Shown: piece after piece, positions 11,975 through 22,541 of the stretch
Position numbering within the stretch: position 1 is the stretch's first letter
Layout of the letters: each line of letters opens with the position of its first letter
From: Clarireedia homoeocarpa
Lineage: Eukaryota > Ascomycota > Leotiomycetes > Helotiales > Rutstroemiaceae
NCBI GenBank assembly: GCA_001465935.1
Contig: LNKV01000062.1
Location: forward strand, 62,001-126,000
DNA: 64,000 nucleotides
Reading direction: 5' to 3'
The notes under the pieces: generated by a model
What the model saw: only the letters and a program-made list of their open reading frames with translations
What the model was told of the DNA's origin: nothing
The model's database searches: none
Translations under genes and position numbers: made by a program

Positions 11975-12214
11975 TCTGGAGAGTGATTGCTGTGAGCCAG
12001 AATATCTTCATGGATGTGCTCTTGTCGAAATGATAGGTTGTAGTTCTACTGTATATGCCTGAGGCTCTAAGGCCCCAACACAGACATATTGATGTCGACC
12101 TTATCTCTAATCTCTGGCGAAGGCAACAGTGGAAAATACCACAACTTTAGGAATTACAATTGTCTGATTAGTAGCAAATAAAGTTATTTCTTCTCAAGAT
12201 TTGGTCTCGTGAAT

Positions 12215-15200
12215 ATGGAACCTGTCACGGGAGAATCATCGAATCGCCCGTTGCGTCTTCTATCTTTGGGTAAGTAAACACTATTCTATACCTCTATCGG
12301 TCCTACTAACAATTCAGATGGCGGTGGTATAAGAGGTATATCGGAGCTAGTAATCCTAGAGGAAATCATGCACCGTGTAAGTCGATCTCAGAACCTGCCA
12401 ATACCTCTTCCGGCAGACTACTTTGATGTAATCTGCGGTACAAGTACTGGTGGGTAAGTATAATGTTCAAATGAGTATTACAATTCTTTCTAATACCGTA
12501 TAGGCTTATTGCTCTACTTCTTGGTCGCCTCCGTATGTCTGTTCCCGAAGCTATCGACAAATACCGACTCTTGGCCAAAAAAGTCTTCTCGGAGAGGAAA
12601 TCTCGAAGAAAGGATGGGTGCTTCAAAGCTTCGAATTTAGAAAAGGCTATTAAAGACACTATCGAGGGAAAGCTAGGCCATGGTCATGCAGATGATATGA
12701 TGTTTGTATCTGATGGATCGTTATGCAAGACGTAAGTCTCTTAGAAATTATCTTAGCGCTAAATAATACTAAAGCTCTTAGATTCGTTTGCGCAGTCCCA
12801 GCGAAGCATATCAACAAGCAGCCGAGATTGTTCCGGACATGGTCGGCAGATAAAAATCCAGGTTATAACTGTACTATCTGGGAAGCTGCACGTGCGACAT
12901 CGGCTGCTCCTAGATTCTTCAAGCGCATTTTCATTGGAGACCAGGGTCTACAAGAGGAGTTCATCGATGCGGGAATGGGATGCAACAATCCTGTGCGGTA
13001 CCTTATCGAAGAAGCGGGCAAAGAATTTGGTCCCGAGAGAAGGGTCAGTTGTATTGTCAGTATCGGGACAGGAAAGCCAAAGGTTGCTGGTTTTAAAACC
13101 CCAGGTCTCTTTCAAAGAGTACTACCGTCAGAACTCATTCGGGTTTTAGCGAATATGGCTACCGACACCGAGGCTGAAGCGTCGGCAATGGAAGCTCGAT
13201 TCCAAAACTGCCCTGGCCTCTACCACCGGCTGAATGTAGAGAGAGGACTTGAGGAGGTCTCTCTCGAGGAGTGGGGAAAGCTTGGAGATGTCAAACAACA
13301 TACCATGGCATATTTGAGTAACAATGCGGTCAGCAGAAGGATAGATGTGATTGTAGATGCATTAGTAGGGAAGTCCCAGCAGGTGTACCCTCTAGGCCAG
13401 TTAAGTATGTAGCAAGAGACTCTTCATTTTATATATGTTAATCATAAAACAGATGGAGCAGTTACAGCTCTTTCCAATACTTGTCACTACTTTCTATATC
13501 CAACACAACGGGTACTATATTATGTTACTCGGAAGGATCCTTTTCGCGCTATCCATCAACAATTCCAGAAGCCTCCAGATAAAACAGTACCAACGGTCGT
13601 TGTTTTGCTTGGTATGGGCGGATGTGGCAAATCCCAGCTTGCACTAGAATACTGTCGACAGGGTCAGAACGAGAAGTGGTTTTTTGCGATACTTTGGTTA
13701 GATGCCAGTTCTCCCATGAGTATAGCACAGTCTTTCACCAACATCGCAAACAAGTTATCAAAACCAAATTTCGACATCGCAGACGACAAAGGAAACATTC
13801 GATTTGTTCTTGACACGATAGAGGCATGGAAGTTCAATTGGCTACTCGTCTTTGATAACTTTGATGATCCAAACTCGTTTCGTAACACGAGTATAAAGGA
13901 ATATTTCCCAAAGGGCCGCTACGGTTCAATTCTCTTCACAAGTCGCCATGCTGTAGCGAAGAGCTTGGGCTTCTATATCGAAGTGACAACTATGTCGAAC
14001 GAAGAGGCATTACAGCTCTTGCTTGAGAGAAGCAAGGCTGAGAAGACCAGTGCAAATAATCAAGAAGGAGCAAACATCGTTAAAAGGCTTGGATATCATG
14101 CGCTTGCCATTGACCAAGCCGGAGCTTACATTCTAGCACGTCGTTTGGATCTCGATCTATATCTAACGCACTACACCGAGAGGAAAGAGGAGATACTCAA
14201 GGAGGTACCTGAAATTTGGGATTATACGCGAAATTTGGAGATGGATACAGAAAAAACGGCGCTGACTGTTTTCACAACTTGGGAATTATCCATGAAATTG
14301 ATTAGTGGAAGCCCAGCTGCTCGCAAAGACAAAGACCATCTTCTTACTCTTGCAGGATTTCTCGACGGTAAAGAAGTGTCCGATGAACTTTTCAGATGCT
14401 ACAGCTCTGGAAATATTGACTGGCTAGTATCCTGTCTACGCGATGGCGTTTGGGACAAATTCAAAGCTCAGGACATACTTACGGAATTCCAAAGTCTCTC
14501 GCTGCTTCAAAACCTACATATCGGAAAGGACGAGACAACATTCTCACTACATCCCCTTATTCAAGATTGGGTGAAGTTAAGAGTTAACTCGGACGCTCGT
14601 CGGGCATTTATTCGGGAAGCAATTCTAATGCTTTCAGCCTTCTTGGATTCTTACGATGTTCATAATATGAAACTTAAAACGAAGCAAACAATATTATCTC
14701 ACCTAGAGGTAGTCCTTCAAAACGAGAATAACTACACAGTTCTTGGAGATAACCTCGAAGAGATTAAGTTGCTAGATGCTACATTTAATTTCGGTTATTT
14801 CTTTAAAAGCCAAAGCCATTATACCTTATCTAAACGGATGTACCAGCATACCTTAAAGGGGAGAATAAAAGTTCTTGGCAAAGAGCATCCTAATACTCTT
14901 TCGAGTATGAATAACCTCGCAGAACTGTTAAAGAGCCAAGGCGACTACGATACAGCTGAGCTGCTATTCAGGGAAACGCTACAGCTCAGCGAGAAAGTCC
15001 TCGGCAAAGAGCACTCTGATACTCTTATAACTATGAATAACCTTGGAGGACTCTTATATAAGCAGGGCAACTACAATGCAGCTGAGCCGCTATACAGAGA
15101 AACGCTACAGCTCAACGAGACAGTGCTTGGCAAAGAGCACCCTGATACTCTTTTGAGTATGAATGGCCTCGCAGTTCTCTTACAGAGCCAGGGTAACTAC

Positions 15201-15977
15201 GATGCAGCTGAGCCGCTATTCAGGGAAACGCTACAGCTCAACGAGACAGTGCTTGGCAAAGAGCATCCTAATACTCTTAAAAGTATGAATAACCTCGCAT
15301 TTCTCTTAGATAGCCAGAGTAACTACGATGCAGCTGAGCCGCTATATAGGGAAACACTACAGCTCAGCGAGAAAGTCCTCGGCAAAGAGCACCCTGATAC
15401 TCTTACAACTATGAATAACCTCGCAGTTCTCTTATATAGGCAGGGCAACTACAATGCAGCTGAGCCGCTATACAGGGAAACGCTACAGCTCACCGAGAAA
15501 GTCCTTGGCAAAGAGCACCCTGATACTCTTTCGAGTATGAATAACCTCGCAGTTCTCTTACAGAACCAGGGTAACTACGATGCAGCTGAGCCGCTATACA
15601 GGGAAACACTACAGCTCAGAGAGAAAGTCCTTGGCAAAGAGCACCCTGATACTCTTACAACTATGAACAACCTTGGAGGACTCTTATATAGGCAGAGCAA
15701 CTACAATGCAGCTGAGCCGCTATTCAGGGAAACGCTACAGCTCAACGAGAAAGTGCTTGGCAAAGAGCATCCTAATACTCTTTTGAGTATGAATAACCTC
15801 GCATTTCTCTTAGATAGCCAGGGTAACTACGATGCAGCTGAGCCGCTATACCGGGAGACACTACAGCTCAGCGAGAAAGTCCTTGGTAGAGAGCACCCTA
15901 ATACTCTTAAAAGTATGAACAACCTCGCAGGACTCTTAAAGAGCCAGGGCAAGGATGTAGAAGCTGCGCGGAAATAG
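12215..15977 (+). CDS. Patatin-NB-ARC-TPR NLR-like receptor
   Basis: Exons 12215-12269, 12318-12453, 12504-12731, 12782-13404 and 13453-15977 (introns 48-50 nt) encode 1,188 aa. Residues about 17-330 are a patatin-like phospholipase: oxyanion motif DGGGIRG, nucleophile motif GTSTGG and catalytic Asp in FIDAGMGCNNP. All three key elements are present, so it may be active. A linker (YYVTRKDPFRAIHQQF) leads to an NB-ARC domain with P-loop GMGGCGKSQLA, Walker B WLLVFDNFDD, sensor-like GSILFTSRHA and a GLPL-like block GYHALAIDQAGAY. Nine TPR units of 42 residues (LGKEHP.TL...NLA.LL) form the C-terminus. This architecture is a known fungal STAND/NLR class that includes Neurospora PLP-1, which triggers cell death with the SNARE SEC-9. 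No stops or frameshifts are seen, so I judge it functional. The ligand is unknown. Confidence 0.95.
14870..15965 (+). repeat. Nine tandem 126-bp TPR-coding repeats
   Basis: Nearly identical 126-bp units each encode a 42-residue TPR with the signature GKEHP(D/N)TL. Nucleotide identity is visibly very high, including synonymous sites. Internal variants (YRQ/YKQ, QSQ/QNQ and DSQ types) occur in a partly repeated A-B-C-A-B-A-C order, which points to unit duplication or unequal exchange. The last unit is divergent and truncated. Confidence 0.93.
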
Positions 15978-16373
15978 ACTTTATATCATCTCATTAATAT
16001 TCTTAGGAAACAGAAGCATATCTACAACAAGGTTTAATGGATAGTTTACTTAATTATATCTCTATTTCAAAGAGGGTTAAGTTATTCTGAACTGAGGCTC
16101 ATTTCGAACTTTACTGTAAAACGGGAAAGGTTATCATCATTGGAATAGAACCCCTTTATGATTCATTCAATTTAACTTTTACACTAAACGGCCTTTGTCT
16201 TAGTGCTACAAGACTTTTGCTTTCCAAGGATATTCGCTTTTCACAACCGCAATTTAGAACGTGGCAAGATCAAATATCTGCACTGGTCCGTCCAACCAAT
16301 TATCAATCAACCTAACAACCGGGTCGCAAACGCCTGACTTTTGATGGCTAAAGCTGGTCAGAGAGCAAGCCAT
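15978..16373. other. Convergent intergenic region
   Basis: This lies between the convergent NLR and beta-helix genes. It is AT-rich and probably holds only 3' UTRs and polyadenylation signals. Confidence 0.65.
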
Positions 16374-19328
16374 TTAATTTTCCTGGAAGATTATATCATC
16401 GAAAATAGCGGTCCCATTGACGAAGCCAGTGTGCGCATTTGAGAGCACACCCGCATCAGATCTCGAAGCTCGCTTCGGAAGCGTCACCGCGCTCCCTATT
16501 CGCGACCAAGTCTTGCCATCTGACGAGTAGTAGCCGCTCGCACTTGTATTGGCAATGCTGAGCCGTACCCACACTGGTGGACGCACCGTGGGCACTGAGG
16601 ACGAGCTCGTGAGATACCCGTTGCCGACCGAGTCCCACTCGAAGATCACGCCTTGACTAGGGGTGACCACGACCGCTGCGTAGCCTGTGGCGTTGAAGTG
16701 GCGGGCATCATTCGGAGGACTCGATGTATTGAAATTGTTGCGAACGACAACCCCGGCTTTCGAGGAATCGTCCACTGCGTCAATGGATGTCACCAATGCT
16801 GAGATGCTACCAGAAGATCCAATAGCGCTGGGCTTGTACACAACAGCCCAGTCATCATACGAGCCGTTCACGTTTCGACCGGAGGCTCGAATGCCAATGG
16901 AAGTGCAGAGCTGTCCGAAGGATGCAGGCCATGTCGATGACGTGTGCCACGTTTCATTCAGTGGATATAGTCCGGGCATCGTCCCGTTTATCGAAATGGT
17001 CCCCTTCTGCTTCGTGCGCGTGTTGGTGTACGTTGCCACAATAGAAACTGACGGCACAGAGCATTTGTCATTCGACAGTTCCCAGATTCCGGTTACGGAG
17101 CTGTCAGCTGGAACATCCTCCGGGATCTGCACTGATTTGGCGGCCGAATGGGCATCAGTCGTGACGTTGAAGGACACATCGCTGAACGGTGCATCATCAA
17201 AGTTCCAAATATTGACCATTAGGTCTCCGGGTAACTTCGACGGAAACTCGAGACTGATTCCCGAGTCCGCAACGGGAGGATTCATAACTAGCCTCCCTTC
17301 ACGCGCACCTGGTTCGATCCCAGCTCTGTACGCAATGCGCTGGCCCTCTAGTGTGGTCCCTGTCAGCCCCGGCACAATAAAATTGCGCAAAAAGGTATTG
17401 TTAAGCACTCCTGAACCATGCGGAGCATCTGTGAAGTCGCGGTTGGCCGGAAACAAGCCAAAATTATCCGTGAGTGTATTGTTTGCCGTGTGCATACCGG
17501 GATTCGCAGGGAAGCCTTGGTTGGGGTTGTACCATCCAAAGCCGGAGCCATTTCTAGCTCCAGGTAGGAAGTCATTGTGCTCGAAGATGTAGGAGTTGGA
17601 GCCTTCGTCGGTGTACAGTCCATACCAAGTACTGTTGAGTACATAGTTGTTACGGAAGACCGTGTCTGGACTCTTGGATAACGTGTAAATGCCACCGAGG
17701 TCCGTGTGAGACCAGCCAAAGTCGTTGACGATGTTTCCCTCAATGACGTTATTTCGTGCCGTGGTCGGTGTGTAGAAGATCGGTTGGTACTTGTATGTGC
17801 CACGGTCGACGTAAGTCTGGCTCCCACCTTCATCATTCATGCCCCAACCATATCCGATACAAATGCCAGAGTATGGGACGTGGAAGAGGTCATTGTTTTT
17901 TACGCTGGAGTCTTGCACATATGTGTAAAGAATTGGCACTGTTGAGCTGAATAACGACGATATGTTGTAGAAAATATTCCCTTCAACATGGATGCCCGAA
18001 TTGATCAGTCTGGTATCGTTCGGATGATGGGCCGGGATGTTGATACCGCCTCCAGTGATGGAGTTTCCCATGACCTGGGTGAAATAGCCATTTGTTACTG
18101 AAATATCTTTAGCACCAAGTCCGATACCAGTTAGATGAGCATTAGGATCATTCCCAATACCGAAACCGCCGCTACCCATTTGCTGATAAGAGCCTCCGTC
18201 AAAATGTATGTCGCGCGCGGCAGATACTTGTATGGCGCTTGGCATTTGATACCAATGTGTTCTGGTAGCTTCAAACTCTGGATAAGTGACATTCTCGCCG
18301 ATATAGCCGCCTGTCTGCTGATCGACATATCCGTAGCCCTGGCCAGGTTTTAACCATGTTGTGTGCGCCTAGAAAAAGTAATCAACCTGAAGTCTCTTGA
18401 AATTTGAAATGGTAATGCCTACAAAATTCAAACCTTCGAATGATATATGCTGAGCAGGGTTGTCATAGGTACCAGAGACGACAACCAGAGCCTCCTGGAC
18501 GCCAAGATAAGTGTCGGCTGTCGACAAGTCCTCTCCTTCCAGTGGCATATAGTACACGATTCCCGCATCCGAATCAAGGTAATACTCTCCTCCCTCGTCA
18601 AGAAGGGCCAAGGCATTCTGGATCCACACGCCGAAATCGGAGAATGGAGCGACAAAGTCATCCCACCCGATCACTTGATTCTTCCAGCAATCTTGTACCA
18701 TGATTAGCTCATGATTACCCACAGCTTTGATTGGCGCATATCGATCTGTGAAAGAGTTGATAGAGCGCAGTTCGGCGTTGGCTATGCCAGGAGTGGTCAT
18801 CAGCCAGTCATAGTCAGGAGTGGTCCATTGCACACTTGTGTTTGTGAAACTCAAATACTTCCTGTCCAGTTTTGCCCGGGCATAATTGGCAGCCCATCCG
18901 TTAACGTAAAGATTTCTAGATTGCGTGTTCTTTGGGATATTTGCACTGTATATGCCAGATGTGTCATTCTTTTTCCAATTCGTAACCTTCAGGCCTCCAG
19001 AAATAGTAGTTCCGGGGCCTGTGGCTTTCCACGTTACGGTATAGCCATTGCTTCCAGAATCCGCGGTTGAAAAATGCAGTGGTGCATCCAGATAGTAAAT
19101 TCCATCGGACACGAATACGGTGATATTGTCCTTTTGGCCAGCTGATATGGCATCACGGACGGCGTTCTTGGCTTTGACAATATCTGTAAATTGGGTGGAA
19201 CTCGAGCTATTATCTCTACTTTGTCCTTCGGGATGATCAAGAGAGAGGTAGAAATTCGTTGCTGAACATATGGACGTGAGGCGAGAAGTCGCAAGAAAGA
19301 AAAGGACAAGAGTTTTCGTGAGTGCCAT
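16374..19328 (-). CDS. Secreted right-handed beta-helix protein, probable glycoside hydrolase
   Basis: Two exons, 19328-18423 and 18368-16374, encode 966 aa. The intron (GTAGGC donor at 18422, CTAG acceptor at 18369) restores FEGLNF-AHTTWLKPG; reading through it would give a stop. I chose the second ATG because it starts a clear signal peptide, MALTKTLVLFFLATS...CSA. The N-terminal part (KAKNAVRDAI, VFVSDGIYYLDAPLHF, GPGTTISGG) is the entry of a right-handed parallel beta-helix. The middle has repeated Asn-rich coils (NNVIEGNIV, RNNYVLNSTWYG). The last 170 residues look like a concanavalin/LamG-like beta-sandwich (VVVRNNFN, GVIFEWDS, WVRLSI, YYSSDGKTWS). Similar folds occur in GH120 and GH141 enzymes and in lyases, so the exact activity is open. 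Its neighbours, a sugar transporter and a GH31 enzyme, suggest polysaccharide use. Confidence 0.85.
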
Positions 19329-20350
19329 GCTGCATTTCCTGCCAAATCGCACAGTCAGAATAACCAAAAGCACCTCGCTCCTTTAAGGGGATCATGGCCA
19401 AGATGTTTGCATCCACGGAGCGTGCGAGAACGTCCGAGGTTGATGGCCTGCGGTGGCTAGAGGATCAGGTACATGCCGAAAGCCTAAATAAGGAGGGGAA
19501 GAAGAGAACTTTATCCGCCGGTTGATTTCAAATTGGCAGGTGAATGCGCTCCCCACACTAAACATTTAGAAATCTACCAAGAGATACTCCGTAATCCGTT
19601 AGGTGGTGAGCTCTCACAAATATATGTCACACCAAAAATCTACTACCACTTTATTGGGCCGCCTATAAGGCCCTGTAACTTTAAGGCTTTTTAAGGCCGC
19701 TACGTAGTCAAAAAGCTTAATCGTCAGCTTTCCGATGTCTTCTACAGAATTGTACCTTTCTAATATTCAATATTTAAGAATTTAATAAAATAAAATGAAA
19801 ATTGAAAATGATAAAAATAATTAGTAATACATTTCTTGTGTACAAAATTTACTTTTATATTATGGATTTTGGCGTGATACGTATTCTGATACTGGGGTGG
19901 CGACCCCTAGCTTTCCCGGAGGCGCTAATCCAAACTAGCACGTGTTCGCCAAAGTCCTCAACCTCACTCCTTACCCTCCATCACACTGAAACCCATCTCG
20001 CTCACGTATTAACTCTTTCCTCGCTAAACCCGGGCCATGGATAGCTGCCGAAGAACTATGTCGTCAGAGTGATCACCCGTGACATTCGCTACGCTTACAT
20101 ATCTGATTATGAGCAGTCCCATTAGAGTTCTACCCGAAGGCCTTTTGGAGCGGGCGGGTATGTCACTTGGACCTTCAGCTGACCATGGAATCATTTCGTA
20201 GGATACGAACAATTCAAGGATCATTGGGTATCATATTGCTCTTGTTGATAGAGAAACCCTAATGGAGAAAAACCCATGGTTGCTTTCACCTCCAGAGTAC
20301 ATGTAGCTCGACCTAATTGCAATTACTGGAATCGTCTTCTATCCCACAAG
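19329..20350. other. Intergenic region with AT-rich patch
   Basis: This is the upstream region of the beta-helix gene plus the 3' flank of the transporter. The part at about 19540-19860 is AT-rich, with short GGCC/TTAAGGC palindromic fragments around 19657-19700, perhaps a decayed repeat. I find no coding sequence. Confidence 0.55.
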
Positions 20351-21991
20351 CTAGGCCGATTTCACTTCGATGTGTGCTGTTTCTCCGCCCTTTGCAGTAC
20401 CCGCGTGCATATGGTTCATCGGTCCCTCCGGTGCAGCATCTTTGAGCTGCTCGTCCATATGGATTGTCACGAATGCGTCACCGAATACCTCGCTAATTTC
20501 CTCCAGCGATTTACCAGCAGTCTCTGGTAGGAAAAAGAATACAGCGACGGCACTGACGAGGTTGCATGCGATGAAAAAGAAGTAGTATCGCCAACCGACA
20601 TTAGTTAAAGCAACTGGTGAAGCCTGGGCCAAGATAACCTGGATGACAAACGACCAGAACGTTCCGACAGCACCTCCAATAGCACGAATCTGGGTGGGGA
20701 ATATCTCCGCAGTGTATACGGGCGCTCCAGAATTCCATGAAAGCGAGAAGATGACGCCAAAAAGTATGAGGAAGAAAATGCCGAAACCGTTAGCGACTGT
20801 GTTGTCGCTTCCGCCGTACACCGAAACGATCGCCTGCACAATTGCAATGTCGATAAGCATTCCAATTGAACCGACCAAGAAGAGAGTTCGGCGCTTGATG
20901 CGGTCGATGATGAACAACAAACAGAATACATTGGCCAACGGGCCAGTGAGCCCCCACACACCAGCCAGAAGGAGAACAGTCGAACCTTTGATACCGAGTG
21001 ACTTGTACATCGTGGTTTGGTAATAATTTATCGCAGAAATGCCACATATTTGCTGGCCGATTTGAACCAAGCTTCCAAGGATCAGACGTTTCCGGTAGGA
21101 CGGTTTCTTCAGGATGGCCATGAGGGAGGTCACTTCATTCTCCTTCTCCCACGTTATTTGATCGCGCATCTGGACGAATTCCTTCTTCAGGACCTCCTGA
21201 TCGGCGTCGTGGCGACGCAGCCTTTTCATGACCTTGGCTGCTTCTTCGGTTCTGCCCTTCTCAAGCAGCCATCTTGGAGAGCGCGCGAGGAAGCATGACC
21301 CGGCCAGCAGCAGGATAGCCCAGAAGACTTGAAGACCAACAGGGAAGCGGTACTGCAGAGTATTCAGCAAGTGATCACTTCTTCAAAAAGTCGAGGTTGC
21401 GGAACAACTGACCGTGAACTGCCCAGACGAGAAGTATACTCCGTATCCAACCCAATTCGAAGTCATGTAGCCAAATCCGATACACTGGGCGTGAAGACCG
21501 ACAAAGAAGCCTCGATGACTTGCTGGCGCGATCTCGGACTGATACATAGGGATAGCGAAGTATATGATACCAATGGCAATCCCGGCGATCAATCTCCCGA
21601 AGATCAAAAGAATGGTTTCCTGAGCAGCGGTTTGCATAGCGGTCCCAATCGCAGCCACCACTGCACCAATCTGAATAGTCCCACGTCTGCCGAACCGGTC
21701 GCCAATCAGCCCAGATAGCAAGCAGCCCACAGCTCCTCCTGCTGTATAGACAGAGATTATACCGCCTAACATGGCAGGGTTAGGGTGAAACTTCTCTTCG
21801 AAGTAGACTTGCGACTGCGCGGTGGAGAAGATACCCGAATCGTAACCCCATAGTAGCGAGCCAATACCAACGAAGAATGCTAAAGTTTGTCAGCAGGCGC
21901 GCACAAGCAGAATAAAATTTCGAATCTGTTATTCACCGCAGAAGTAAGTGTATCCAGAAGCATCTGGAGAGATGAACCTGGGGCGATGCAT
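20351..21991 (-). CDS. MFS sugar transporter (SP family)
   Basis: Exons 21991-21937, 21879-21413 and 21352-20351 encode 507 aa, normal for a 12-TM hexose or disaccharide porter of the plasma membrane. Splicing restores YFC-AFFVGIGSLLWGYDSG and GQF-T-YRFPVGLQ. Signature motifs are GDRFGRRG between TM2 and TM3, FGRLIAGIAIGI, a variant SPRWLLEKGR, GSLVQIGQQICGISAINYY and PETAGKSLEEI after TM12. The C-terminal tail is cytosolic and His/Met-containing. It is transcribed divergently from the GH31 gene over a 550-bp promoter and in the same direction as the beta-helix gene. It is therefore likely to import the oligosaccharide that the GH31 enzyme then cleaves. Substrate cannot be read from the sequence. 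Confidence 0.93.
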
Positions 21992-22541
21992 GATCCACTG
22001 AAATTCCGTATAGTACGAGTATTTTACCAGCTAACGCGTGAATGCTTGCAGCCAGTGTGAATATTACCCAGATTTAATAGCAATGACTTTACATGAACTC
22101 TCCAACAGTAATTAGCTTACTATCTGGCTCGCCCAATCATCCCGTAAGCCCCTTAATTTGGCGCACCAATTGAAGCCCGAAGCATTTCGGTACGACACAT
22201 CCGAGCTACGCGGGGAAATGCGGGGTCTCGAAACAATCACTTCCGGTTTGGACATTCATATTATCCAGACGTTGTGAGGACGAAAATAACCGATGGGTAA
22301 AGTGGTATTCCTCTGTACTTGATGACTCCCGAGAGCCGTTGACGCTGCATGTCATTAGTGAATTAACTCAAGCCCATGTATCGGCATATGGCATCCACGT
22401 CACCTGTTGATCCAGCTTGAAGGACTCGCAGTCGAAGCTTGACGTACTTAACATTGAATCATCTGATCGAACGCGTCCTAGCTTTGCAGACAATCTCCAG
22501 AATTTTTCAGCGGTCCGGATTGAATAACGACGTCGAGAGAG
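21992..22541. promoter_or_regulatory. Shared divergent promoter of transporter and GH31 genes
   Basis: This 550-bp region lies between start codons of divergently transcribed genes. It contains a CCAAT box (22166-22170) and two GCGGGG elements (separate entry). A bidirectional arrangement is expected to favour co-regulation. Confidence 0.65.
22210..22225 (+). promoter_or_regulatory. Tandem GCGGGG sites, putative CreA binding
   Basis: GCGGGG occurs at 22210-22215 and 22220-22225, in the same orientation, 10 bp apart. Both match the Aspergillus CreA consensus SYGGRG, and paired sites are what functional CreA repression usually needs. The location in a sugar-uptake/hydrolase promoter fits carbon catabolite repression. 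The short consensus could also arise by chance. Confidence 0.5.

Noticed and set aside
16687..17592. 301-aa plus-strand frame
   Set aside because: Antisense to the secreted beta-helix protein, whose own frame has a signal peptide and recognisable repeats.
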